A DNA stretch of 64,000 bases, taken from Paenibacillus sp. BK033. Its GTDB lineage: Bacteria; Bacillota; Bacilli; Paenibacillales; Paenibacillaceae. The DNA lies in NCBI RefSeq assembly GCF_004345425.1, contig NZ_SLVP01000005.1:62001-126000 (forward strand). Reading direction: 5' to 3'. A program made the position numbers and the translations under genes. The notes beneath the pieces are model-generated. The model was not told the DNA's origin. It saw nothing but the letters and a program-made list of their open reading frames with translations, and did not search any database. The first letter of the stretch is position 1, and the number at the start of each line of letters is the position of its first letter. Below, piece by piece: positions 26,227 to 33,428 of this stretch.

Positions 26227-26996
26227 ACGACGACCTCTCCAAGCAGCTCGTCCCGCGCTGGCGGACGACCGTAAATTTCGGCGAACCGTTCATCCGTCGC
26301 TTCCGATACGGGCCCGTCAAATACTACCTCGCCGGCGCGGAGGCCGATAATCCGGGTCGCATACGTTCTGGCCAGATCGATGAAATGAAGGTTCACGATC
26401 GTCGTAATGCCAAGCTCCTGATTAATCTTTTTCAAATCGTCCATAACCTGTTTGGTCGTTAGAGGATCCAGGGAAGCAACAGGCTCGTCGGCCAAAATAA
26501 TTTTGGCTTCCTGGGCAAGCACGCGGGCGATTGCGACGCGCTGCTGCTGGCCGCCCGACAACTCGTCGGCGCGGGAGTAAGCCTTTTCCGTAATGTTAAC
26601 CCGGCTCAGCGCTTCAAAAGCCAGATCGACATCCTTCTTCGGGAACCGGCCGGTTAAGGTTCGGAGGGTAGAGTGATAACCAACTCTTCCGGCCAGAACA
26701 TTGCGAAGGACGGAAGATCTCTTGACCAGGTTAAAGCTTTGGAAAATCATGCCGATATCCCGGCGGATCAGCCGAAGCTTCTTCCCTTTCGCTTTCGTAA
26801 TCGATTGGCCGTTGATCAAGATCTCGCCTTCGGAAATATCATGGAGCCGGTTAATGGAGCGGAGTAGGGTGGATTTGCCGGCGCCAGACAAACCGACAAT
26901 CGCGATAAATTCTCCTTCTTGAATGGTCAAGTTGATATGGTTTAACCCTTTGGTCTGGTTCGGGTAAATTTTCGATACTTGGCGAAGCTCGATCAT
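26223..26996 (-). CDS. phnC: Phosphonate-type ABC transporter ATPase PhnC
   Basis: About 257 residues from the ATG at 26996, which has AAAGGATGGG upstream; the frame is open 13 codons further but lacks a better start. Walker [10 protein letters not shown], the Q-loop in [22 protein letters not shown] (a PhnC hallmark), the signature LSGGQQQR and Walker [14 protein letters not shown] are complete. It powers import through the two PhnE subunits. A stable hairpin lies between phnD and this gene. Confidence 0.92.
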   Translation of the reverse strand: MIELRQVSKIYPNQTKGLNHINLTIQEGEFIAIVGLSGAGKSTLLRSINRLHDISEGEILINGQSITKAKGKKLRLIRRDIGMIFQSFNLVKRSSVLRNVLAGRVGYHSTLRTLTGRFPKKDVDLAFEALSRVNITEKAYSRADELSGGQQQRVAIARVLAQEAKIILADEPVASLDPLTTKQVMDDLKKINQELGITTIVNLHFIDLARTYATRIIGLRAGEVVFDGPVSEATDERFAEIYGRPPARDELLGEVVV

Positions 26997-27030
26997 GGGA
27001 ACCCATCCTTTTAGAAAGTTTCGGTAACGG

Positions 27031-27073
27031 GACAAGCCAGTACAGGCCGCAGGCGGCGATGTACTGGCTTGTC
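27031..27073 (-). promoter_or_regulatory. intercistronic hairpin between phnD and phnC
   Basis: Perfect 14-bp inverted repeat GACAAGCCAGTACA/TGTACTGGCTTGTC with a 15-base GC-rich loop, in the phnD-phnC gap. No T run follows on the minus strand, so it is more likely an mRNA 3'-end stabiliser than a terminator. That would raise binding protein over transporter levels. Confidence 0.6.
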
Positions 27074-27112
27074 CGATGCCTTAGTTGGCGTCAGTTGACG
27101 AAGAATAGAATA

Positions 27113-28120
27113 CTACTCGGTTTTTACTTTTTCGTTGTATTGGCGCACGATGTCAAATACGCTGTCGCTTGATTTCACATAACCTTGGTGCGAATAGACG
27201 TCGAAAATGATTTGATGGCCTTCCGGGTCAGTGCCGATATCGATGAAAGCCTGCTGAATTTTAGCGACCCAATCCGCATTCATGTCGGAGCGAACGCTGA
27301 TGGTATCGTTAGGGATTGGCTCCGTGAAAGTAAGAACGCGGGTATCTTCGAATACTTTCGGATAATCCTTCGATACGAGCGTGCGTGCATCCTGGAAAAT
27401 CGCGGCGGCATCCACGTCGCCGTTTAATACAGCGAGAACGCCTTGGTCATGGCCCTTTACCGTAACCGGTTGAACGTCCTTCAGCGGGTCAAGACCCGCG
27501 TCCATCAGCGCGGCTGCCGGCCATACATAACCTGCGGAGGAAGTCACGTTCTGGTAAGCGATTTTTTTGCCTTTCAGATCCGCAACCGTTTTGATTGGCG
27601 AATCCTTCTTCACGATAATCATCGACTTATAATTGTCTACCAGCTCCGTAGTAGGAGCGCCTGTAGCGTCGTCTACGCCAAAACGCTGCGCTTGCAGCAT
27701 AACCTCGGCTGCGCCTTTTTCTTTTGCAAGCACGTAAGCGGTAGGAGGCAGGAAGCCTACGTCTACCTTTTTCGAAGCCATAGCTTCGATGATGGTGTTG
27801 TAGTCGGTCGATACGCTTACTTTCACCGGAATGCCAAGCTTATCGCCAAGCAGCTTTTCAAGCGGCTTTGCTTTCGCTTCCAGCGTATCCGCGTTTTGCG
27901 AAGGGACGAATTGAACGGTCAGTTCGGTTGGAACATAACCTTCCGGAGCTTTGCTTTCTTCCGGCGTCGGGGTCTCGGACGGCTCGGTGGATGCTTCGTT
28001 TGACGGGCTTGCAGCGTTCGAGGCATTGTTGCTTGCGCTCGAGTTGCTGTTGTTGCCGCAGGCGCTAACCAATAAAGCGAGCAATAACAGCGGTAGGACG
28101 ATCAAGTGCAGTTTCTTCAC
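27113..28120 (-). CDS. phnD: Phosphonate-type ABC transporter substrate-binding lipoprotein PhnD
   Basis: 335 residues from the GTG at 28120, chosen because GGAGGG lies 8 bases upstream and the protein then begins with a good lipoprotein signal, VKKLHLIVLPLLLLALLVSAC (Cys21). A Ser/Asn/Glu-rich tether (about 22-70) precedes a PhnD/phosphate-phosphite type binding domain with LTVQFVPSQNADTLEAKAKP and VGFLPPTAYVLAKEKGAAEV. It is first in the phnD-phnC-phnE-phnE operon. Phosphonate, phosphite and hypophosphite are all possible substrates. No C-P lyase or phosphite dehydrogenase gene lies in this window. Confidence 0.9.
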   Translation of the reverse strand: MKKLHLIVLPLLLLALLVSACGNNSNSSASNNASNAASPSNEASTEPSETPTPEESKAPEGYVPTELTVQFVPSQNADTLEAKAKPLEKLLGDKLGIPVKVSVSTDYNTIIEAMASKKVDVGFLPPTAYVLAKEKGAAEVMLQAQRFGVDDATGAPTTELVDNYKSMIIVKKDSPIKTVADLKGKKIAYQNVTSSAGYVWPAAALMDAGLDPLKDVQPVTVKGHDQGVLAVLNGDVDAAAIFQDARTLVSKDYPKVFEDTRVLTFTEPIPNDTISVRSDMNADWVAKIQQAFIDIGTDPEGHQIIFDVYSHQGYVKSSDSVFDIVRQYNEKVKTE

Positions 28121-28292
28121 TTCCAGAACCCTCCAAAAATTTCTATATTTTAAATACTCGTCCACTATAGGTAATCTCTATTAACGGTAGGTCAATGGGG
28201 AGATAAGTATTTGTAAATACGCATAAAGTCGTATCTTGGCGTATAGGGCTCTGATACAATAGCGCTTATTCGAAAGGAGAGGAAGACGGACT

Positions 28293-29870
28293 GTGGAAAG
28301 AGAAAGCGTGAAATGCGTCATCCTGGTTACCAGCGATATACACGGTTATATTCAACCGGTGGATTACCGGACAAGAGAAGAGATTCCTTTCGGACTTGCC
28401 AAGCTGGCCACGCTTATTAAGGAAGAGAGAACGAAATGTCCGAATCTGCTGCTTATCGATAACGGAGATATGCTTCAGGGTTCGCCGTTCGCCGCTTACG
28501 CGGCAGCGCATGCCGCCGGCATTCATCCGTGCATTGAAGTCATGAACAGCCTTCAATATGACGCGGCCGTACCGGGGAATCATGAGTTCAATTATGGATT
28601 TGCCAAGTTGGCGAAAGCCGTTGAGGCTTCCCGTTTCCCCTGGTTATCCTCCAATCTTCTTACTAAGGAATCGGGAGTACCGGCATTAGGCCGTCCATAT
28701 ATCGTGAAGCGGATAGAGGACAAGCTGAAAGTGGTTATCCTTGGAGCTACGACGCATTATATCCCGCATTGGGAGAAAGGCAGTCATATTGAAGGGCTGG
28801 ATTTCCGGGACACCCTTGAAGCCGTCACGGCATGGGTCGCCTACATACGGGAGCATGAGCAGCCGGATCTTCTCGTTGTCAGCTATCACGGAGGCTTCGA
28901 ACGCGATTTGGACAATGGCCAAGCCACAGAGCGGTTAACCGGCGAGAACCAGGCTTACGCGATTTGCATGGAAGTCCCCGGCATCGATGCGCTAATTACC
29001 GGTCATCAGCACCGCTTGATCGCGGAGGAGCTAAACGGGGTGCTCGTTGTGCAGACGGGCAGCAACGGACAAGCTCTGGGACATCTTGCGTTTGAGTTCG
29101 AGCACGGCGATGACGGCTGGCGGACGGTTTCAAAGACGGCCCGGCTGCTTAAGCCGGAAGCGAATACGGCGGCGGATGAAGAGGTAGAAGCGCTAACCCG
29201 TGAGATGGAGAAAAGGACGCAGGATTGGCTGGACCAGCCTATCGGAACAACGGAAGGCGACTTGTCCGTACGCGATCCGTTTGAATGCCGAAGGTCACCG
29301 CATCCTTTCGTGCAATTTATTCATGCAGTCCAGCTTGAGGCGACTAGCGCGGAAATATCCGCTGCGGCTCTGCTTAGCGAAGAATCCAAGGGCTTTGGAG
29401 CTGTCATCACGGTAAGGGATGTGCTGTCGGCCTTTGTATATCCAAACACGCTAACGGTTCTTCGGTTGACCGGAGAGGATATCCGCTTGGCGCTTGAGCA
29501 GTCTGCCGCATACTTTGAGCTTGGGGCGGACGGAAAACCAGGTGTAAGCAAGGCTTATCTCCAGCCCAAAGCCCAGCATTACAATTACGACATGTGGGCG
29601 GGTATCGAATATGACATTGATTTGTCATTGCCGATTGGCAAACGCATTACAAGGCTTTTTCGAAACGGGAGACCGCTTGCTATGACAGCCGAATATTCCG
29701 TCGTCATGAACAGTTACCGCGCTGGCGGCGGCGGAAACTTCGATATGTTTAGAGGGAAGCCCGTTCTCTATGAAGGAGCGGAGGATATGGCCGACATCGC
29801 AGTTGGTTATATTCGTTCGAAAGGCCGGCTGACGGCATCAGAGGATCGAAACTGGCGGATAATGCGGTAG
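28293..29870 (+). CDS. 5'-nucleotidase/2',3'-cyclic phosphodiesterase family metallophosphoesterase
   Basis: 525 residues. The N-terminal calcineurin-like domain has the metal-binding motifs SDIHGYIQP (Asp15, His17), NGDMLQGSP, GNHEFNYG and TGHQHR. The C-terminal 5'-nucleotidase domain (about 330-510) has the RAGGGGNFDMF-type substrate segment. The enzyme removes phosphate from nucleotides. There is no signal peptide, unlike secreted UshA/CpdB enzymes, so it should be cytoplasmic, as for YunD-like proteins. GTG start with GGAGAGGAAG upstream. It is divergent from phnD, and both could serve phosphorus scavenging, which is inference. Confidence 0.85.
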   Translation: MERESVKCVILVTSDIHGYIQPVDYRTREEIPFGLAKLATLIKEERTKCPNLLLIDNGDMLQGSPFAAYAAAHAAGIHPCIEVMNSLQYDAAVPGNHEFNYGFAKLAKAVEASRFPWLSSNLLTKESGVPALGRPYIVKRIEDKLKVVILGATTHYIPHWEKGSHIEGLDFRDTLEAVTAWVAYIREHEQPDLLVVSYHGGFERDLDNGQATERLTGENQAYAICMEVPGIDALITGHQHRLIAEELNGVLVVQTGSNGQALGHLAFEFEHGDDGWRTVSKTARLLKPEANTAADEEVEALTREMEKRTQDWLDQPIGTTEGDLSVRDPFECRRSPHPFVQFIHAVQLEATSAEISAAALLSEESKGFGAVITVRDVLSAFVYPNTLTVLRLTGEDIRLALEQSAAYFELGADGKPGVSKAYLQPKAQHYNYDMWAGIEYDIDLSLPIGKRITRLFRNGRPLAMTAEYSVVMNSYRAGGGGNFDMFRGKPVLYEGAEDMADIAVGYIRSKGRLTASEDRNWRIMR

Positions 29871-29879
29871 GAAACAGAA

Positions 29880-29918
29880 AGAGGGCTGCTCTTCCAGCGA
29901 AGAGTGGCCCTCTTTTTT
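29880..29918 (+). terminator. rho-independent terminator after the phosphoesterase gene
   Basis: Stem AGAGGGC-GCTCTT with AAGAG-GCCCTCT (one mismatch) and a T run. Confidence 0.85.
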
Positions 29919-29994
29919 CTGCGCTTACGGGTAAGCGTAAATGCTTTGATGTGAACAAATCGAACATAAATGCAATTAAATTTAAACAAAGGGC

Positions 29995-30022
29995 TTGAAA
30001 AACAAAATATACATGTTATATT
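29995..30022 (+). promoter_or_regulatory. promoter of guanidine riboswitch 1
   Basis: TTGAAA (29995-30000), a 16-base spacer, TATATT (30017-30022). It lies about 70 bases upstream of the riboswitch aptamer. Confidence 0.5.
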
Positions 30023-30083
30023 AAATAACATCAAGTTGAAATAAAGTATGTAAGCTTACATTACGCAAACAACTGAATAGCCA

Positions 30084-30216
30084 TTGTTCTCTAGGGTTCC
30101 GCAGCGATCTATTCCGCTGGCCTGGTCCGAGAGAGGACGCACAGCCGGCAGGCTGTGTCCACGGAGGGAGAAAAGCCCGGGAGGATATGAATAATATCTT
30201 CCCGCGGCTTTTTTTA
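30084..30216 (+). ncRNA. Guanidine-I (ykkC) riboswitch 1
   Basis: The conserved ykkC blocks appear in order: CTAGGGTTCCG (from 30091), CTGGTCCGAGAG (from 30122), CACGGAGGGA (from 30160) and AAAAGCCCGGGAGGA (from 30171). The last block forms one arm of a hairpin with CTTCCCGCGGC, ending in seven T residues (to 30215). Guanidine binding should stop that terminator from forming and allow transcription of the permease. The ppGpp- and PRPP-sensing ykkC variants are unlikely given the guanidine genes nearby. Confidence 0.9.
30174..30216 (+). terminator. expression-platform terminator of riboswitch 1
   Basis: GCCCGGGAGGATAT pairs with ATATCTTCCCGCGGC (one bulged G), then seven T residues. The 5' arm is part of the conserved aptamer sequence, so formation is mutually exclusive with ligand binding. 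Confidence 0.8.
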
Positions 30217-30300
30217 TTCTCCGGATTGAAACGCGTTCTGCCGCCTAAAGACGGCGAAGCCGTTTCGCCTGTTTGTCCAGAGAAAGGGAGGAGTATGGAG

Positions 30301-31653
30301 ATGAAACAAGAAATTACTTTGCGCCAATCGCTTACGCTCGTTCAGGTCGTTGCTCTTGGATTGGCCTGGATGACGCCAATGATTTACTTCTCGGTATTCG
30401 GCATCGCTTACGACGCTTCGAAAGGAATGATAACGGAAGCCTACTCGCTCTCGATCGTTGCCATCTTCTTTACGGCGTACAGCTACAGCATTATGGCCAA
30501 GATCTTCCCGGGTTCCGGTTCCTCTTATACGTATGTCAAGAAATCGATGCATCCTATTCCCGGCTTTACGGTAGGATGGGCGATTCTGCTCGATTACTTG
30601 TTCTCCCCGATTATTGCCTGCCTGACCTTCGGCATTTATCTGAATGCCCAATTCCCTGCGGTTCCAGCCTATGTGTGGATCATTTTGCTGAATATTATTC
30701 TGGCAGTCGTCAACATTGCGGGAATAAAATTCTCCGCCAGCTTAAGCAAGCTGTTTGTACTCTTCCAAATTATTTTTATTGCCTTGTTCTGCGGATACCT
30801 GATGAAAGGCCTGTCTGGCGTGCATGACGTCGTGCTGCCGTTCACCCACATGGACACCGGACTGTCGACGCTGCTTGCGGGCGCTTCGCTGATCTGCTTC
30901 TCTTTCCTTGGGTTCGATACCGTGTCGACCCTGTCGGAGGAGACCATCGACGCGAAAAAGACGATCCCAAGAGCGATTATGCTCATCATTTTGATAGCGA
31001 GTATCCTCTACATTACAACATCCGTCCTGATTCAGGTAAGATATCCTAACCTGACCTTTAATAATCTGGACGCAGCCGGCTTTGAACTGATGAAGCTTGC
31101 GGGCGGGGCGGCATTAGGGGCGATTTTTACGACCGTTTTGATTTTTGCGATATTCACGCAAGGTCTGACATCCGTAACGAGCGTTTCCCGTTTGATGTAC
31201 GTGCTTGGCCGCGATTCGATTCTGCCGAAAAAGTTTTTTGGAGCCCTGCATCCCAAATACCGTACCCCGGTTAACAATATCGTGCTTGTATCCGTCATTT
31301 CGCTTCTTGCCCTTGTTATCAGTCTGGATATGGCCGTTAAGTTCGTAAGCTTTGGCGCTTTAACCTCGTTTGCCTTTGTTAACATTTCTGTCATAGTGGA
31401 ATGCTTCATCAAACGCAAACAGCGCTCGCTCAAGCAAACGTTCCAATATTTGATCTTCCCTTTGATCGGAGCGTCGTTCATTATTTGGCTCATCACGCTG
31501 CTTGACTCTCAAGCGCTGCTTCTTGGCTGCATTTGGCTCGTTTTCGGCGTTGCGTATTACCTGTTCCGCACCAGAAAGCTGCGCGCGGCGCAGGAAACGC
31601 CATCAGCTCCAATCTTCCCGGCAACGCCAGCGATCGAGACGGAATTTAAATAA
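30301..31653 (+). CDS. APC-family permease under guanidine riboswitch control
   Basis: 450 residues with about 12 membrane helices. The first helix region QVVALGLAWMTPMIYFSVFGIAY and the third-helix FPGSGSSYTYVKKSM block are typical of amino acid/polyamine/organocation permeases. It is placed directly behind guanidine-I riboswitch 1 and before a guanidine-degradation operon, so it is most likely a guanidinium importer; this is inference. ATG 30301 has GGGAGG nine bases upstream. The frame stays open 5' to 30187, but that region is the riboswitch terminator, so the longer reading is wrong. Confidence 0.85.
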   Translation: MKQEITLRQSLTLVQVVALGLAWMTPMIYFSVFGIAYDASKGMITEAYSLSIVAIFFTAYSYSIMAKIFPGSGSSYTYVKKSMHPIPGFTVGWAILLDYLFSPIIACLTFGIYLNAQFPAVPAYVWIILLNIILAVVNIAGIKFSASLSKLFVLFQIIFIALFCGYLMKGLSGVHDVVLPFTHMDTGLSTLLAGASLICFSFLGFDTVSTLSEETIDAKKTIPRAIMLIILIASILYITTSVLIQVRYPNLTFNNLDAAGFELMKLAGGAALGAIFTTVLIFAIFTQGLTSVTSVSRLMYVLGRDSILPKKFFGALHPKYRTPVNNIVLVSVISLLALVISLDMAVKFVSFGALTSFAFVNISVIVECFIKRKQRSLKQTFQYLIFPLIGASFIIWLITLLDSQALLLGCIWLVFGVAYYLFRTRKLRAAQETPSAPIFPATPAIETEFK

Positions 31654-31670
31654 TTTTTATGTAATGTATA

Positions 31671-31699
31671 TTGACACGGAAAATCGATCCACTTATACT
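31671..31699 (+). promoter_or_regulatory. promoter of guanidine riboswitch 2
   Basis: Perfect -35 TTGACA (31671-31676), a 17-base spacer and -10 TATACT (31694-31699). It shows the second riboswitch unit is transcribed independently of the permease gene, which has no evident terminator after it. Confidence 0.85.
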
Positions 31700-31754
31700 T
31701 GCAATATGTTAGCAAACATCACATTTGAATAAGCTCCGGAATTGACGGAGCGAA

Positions 31755-31894
31755 AAAGCTGTCTAGGGTTCCGTTGACGGGTAAACGTCAAGTCTGGTCC
31801 GAGAGACGGCGTATGGCGGTAGCTTACCGAAGCAGCCCGGCCATATGACACGGAAGGACAAAAGCCTGGGAGATCATTCTCCCGGGCTTTTTTT
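31755..31894 (+). ncRNA. Guanidine-I (ykkC) riboswitch 2
   Basis: Conserved blocks: CTAGGGTTCCG (from 31763), TCTGGTCCGAGAG (from 31793), ACACGGAAGGA (from 31848) and AAAAGCCTGGGAGA (from 31860). The long variable P3-type arm (about 31807-31846) is GC-rich. The final block is one arm of a terminator with TCTCCCGGGC and seven T residues. It controls the DUF1989-carboxylase-hydrolase operon. The GGA(A/G)GGA and terminal blocks differ slightly from riboswitch 1 but keep the consensus. Confidence 0.9.
31864..31894 (+). terminator. expression-platform terminator of riboswitch 2
   Basis: GCCTGGGAGA/TCTCCCGGGC stem (one G-U pair) with a TCAT loop and seven T residues, 20 bases before the first ATG of the operon. 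Confidence 0.88.
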
Positions 31895-31914
31895 ATTCAA
31901 AGGGGGAAATAACG

Positions 31915-32634
31915 ATGAGCAGCACTTGGAAAACATCGATTCGCGCAGGGGAAAAATGGTCGGGAGCCGTAAGCAAGGGCAAACAGATTCGCTTCACGGC
32001 TATGGAAGCAGGCGCGAACCTGTCGATTATGCTTTTTAACGCCAAGGATTTGACGGAACGCTACAATATGCCGGATTCGTTGAAGGCACAATATACCGCG
32101 CATTTGACGAAAGGGAATACGCTTATGAGCGATAACGGCAGAGTGCTTGCAAGCATCGTGGAAGACAGCCTGGGCTGGCATGATACGATCAGCGGCTACA
32201 CGACAAGAGCGTTAACCGACCGCAAGTACGGCAAGACGACCTACCAGGAGCTTCGGAATGAATGGCTCCGGTCCGGACAAGAGAACTTCGCTGTCGAGCT
32301 AACGCGGAGCGGTCTTGGCTTGAGAGATATGTCGCCGGTTGTGAACTTGTTCTCCAAGGTGTATGTGGATGACGACGGGCAAATGCATTATGAGCTTGGT
32401 CATTGCGAGGCGGGCGCATCGGTCGTGCTTCGCACGGAGATGGACGTTCTGCTAGTCGTATCGAATACTCCTAATCCGCTTGATCCAAGAACGGAATACC
32501 CGGCAGTGCCGGTTGCGATTGAAGTGTCGGCAGCCGAACCGGTAAGCGAGGAAGATTATTGCTTGAACTTCAGGCCGGAGAACCGCAGGGCATTCGAGAA
32601 TACATGGAGCTACCATCAATTGCTGGGGCTTTAA
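31915..32634 (+). CDS. DUF1989 protein, carboxyguanidine deiminase subunit (UAAP1)
   Basis: 239 residues. It belongs to the urea carboxylase-associated (DUF1989) family. The conserved block [14 protein letters not shown] carries the HDT motif shared with the second DUF1989 protein, and [17 protein letters not shown] is the matching C-terminal block. In Pseudomonas the two DUF1989 proteins (CgdA/CgdB) form carboxyguanidine deiminase, which turns carboxyguanidine into allophanate. The gene opens the operon behind guanidine riboswitch 2, with AAAGGGGGA before the ATG. Which of CgdA or CgdB it equals I cannot say. Confidence 0.86.
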   Translation: MSSTWKTSIRAGEKWSGAVSKGKQIRFTAMEAGANLSIMLFNAKDLTERYNMPDSLKAQYTAHLTKGNTLMSDNGRVLASIVEDSLGWHDTISGYTTRALTDRKYGKTTYQELRNEWLRSGQENFAVELTRSGLGLRDMSPVVNLFSKVYVDDDGQMHYELGHCEAGASVVLRTEMDVLLVVSNTPNPLDPRTEYPAVPVAIEVSAAEPVSEEDYCLNFRPENRRAFENTWSYHQLLGL

Positions 32635-32660
32635 TAGACGGAATATTAAGAAAAATCGAT

Positions 32661-32736
32661 GCTTACGAAGCTGAATGGCTTCGCAATTCATTAAGTGGAC
32701 GCTTACGAAGTATAAATGGCTTCGCAATTTATTTAA
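32661..32736. repeat. tandem 40-bp-period repeat with hairpin units
   Basis: Two copies start at 32661 and 32701. Each begins GCTTACGAAG, continues with ATGGCTTCGCAATT and ends near ATT(T)AAG. Within each unit CGAAG pairs with CTTCG to form a small hairpin. They fill the 116-base gap between the two DUF1989 genes, and the second ends at the next ribosome binding site. Confidence 0.75.
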
Positions 32737-32750
32737 GGAGGATACAACCT

Positions 32751-33401
32751 ATGGGAAGCTTTAACCGGGTAGAAAGCACGCGCTTGCCTGAGGCAGCGAT
32801 TTATAACGAAGTAGTACTGGCAGGGGATGGCTGGATGCATGATCTGGAGCCTGGTCAAGTGCTCCGCATCGTGGATCTGGAGGGGAATCAAGCAGCGGAT
32901 ACGTTGTTCTTCGATGCGGATAATCCGGAGGATCATTACAGTGCCGTAGCTACGATGACGAATCAACAGAACATTTACCTGACCACCGGCTCGGTTCTGC
33001 TTGCCGAATCGGGCAAGGAACTGGTGAAGATCGTTGCGGATACCTGCGGCCGGCATGATACGGTTGGCGGCTCCTGCTCCGCTCAGAGCAATACCGTCCG
33101 TTACGCCCATGAGAAACTGCACATGCATAATTGCCGGGATACGTTCATGCTTCAGCTGGCACGGCGGGGCGAGCCCTACAGCAAGCGCGATTTGGCGCCG
33201 AACGTTAATTTTTTCATGAATGTGCCGGTTACGCCGCAAGGCGGCTTGAAATTCGACGACGGCGTTTCTTCGCCGGGAGCTTACGTGGAAATGCAATCCG
33301 TCGGACGGACGGCTGTTCTGATCAGCAATTGTCCACAGCTGAATAATCCGTGCAATGCCTATAATCCGACGCCGATTCGCGTCTTGATCTGGAACGACTA
33401 G
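32751..33401 (+). CDS. DUF1989 protein, carboxyguanidine deiminase subunit (UAAP2)
   Basis: 216 residues from the ATG at 32751, behind a strong AAGGAGG; the frame is open upstream but runs through the repeat and overlaps the previous gene. The block [16 protein letters not shown] holds the HDT motif and cysteines conserved in this family, and [11 protein letters not shown] matches the C-terminal block of the first subunit. It should pair with the preceding protein as carboxyguanidine deiminase. The carboxylase gene follows after 27 bases. Confidence 0.87.
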   Translation: MGSFNRVESTRLPEAAIYNEVVLAGDGWMHDLEPGQVLRIVDLEGNQAADTLFFDADNPEDHYSAVATMTNQQNIYLTTGSVLLAESGKELVKIVADTCGRHDTVGGSCSAQSNTVRYAHEKLHMHNCRDTFMLQLARRGEPYSKRDLAPNVNFFMNVPVTPQGGLKFDDGVSSPGAYVEMQSVGRTAVLISNCPQLNNPCNAYNPTPIRVLIWND

Positions 33402-33428
33402 CCATCTGGGGAGAAGGGGAGAGATTAC

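Noticed and set aside
28121..28292. PhoP box or clear promoter upstream of phnD
   Set aside because: No spaced TT(A/T)ACA-type repeats were found, and TTGACC to TATAGT on the minus strand has a 20-base spacer, too long to call.
30187..30300. Upstream extension of the APC permease from 30187
   Set aside because: It would be translated from the riboswitch terminator hairpin; the ribosome binding site and family homology begin at 30301.
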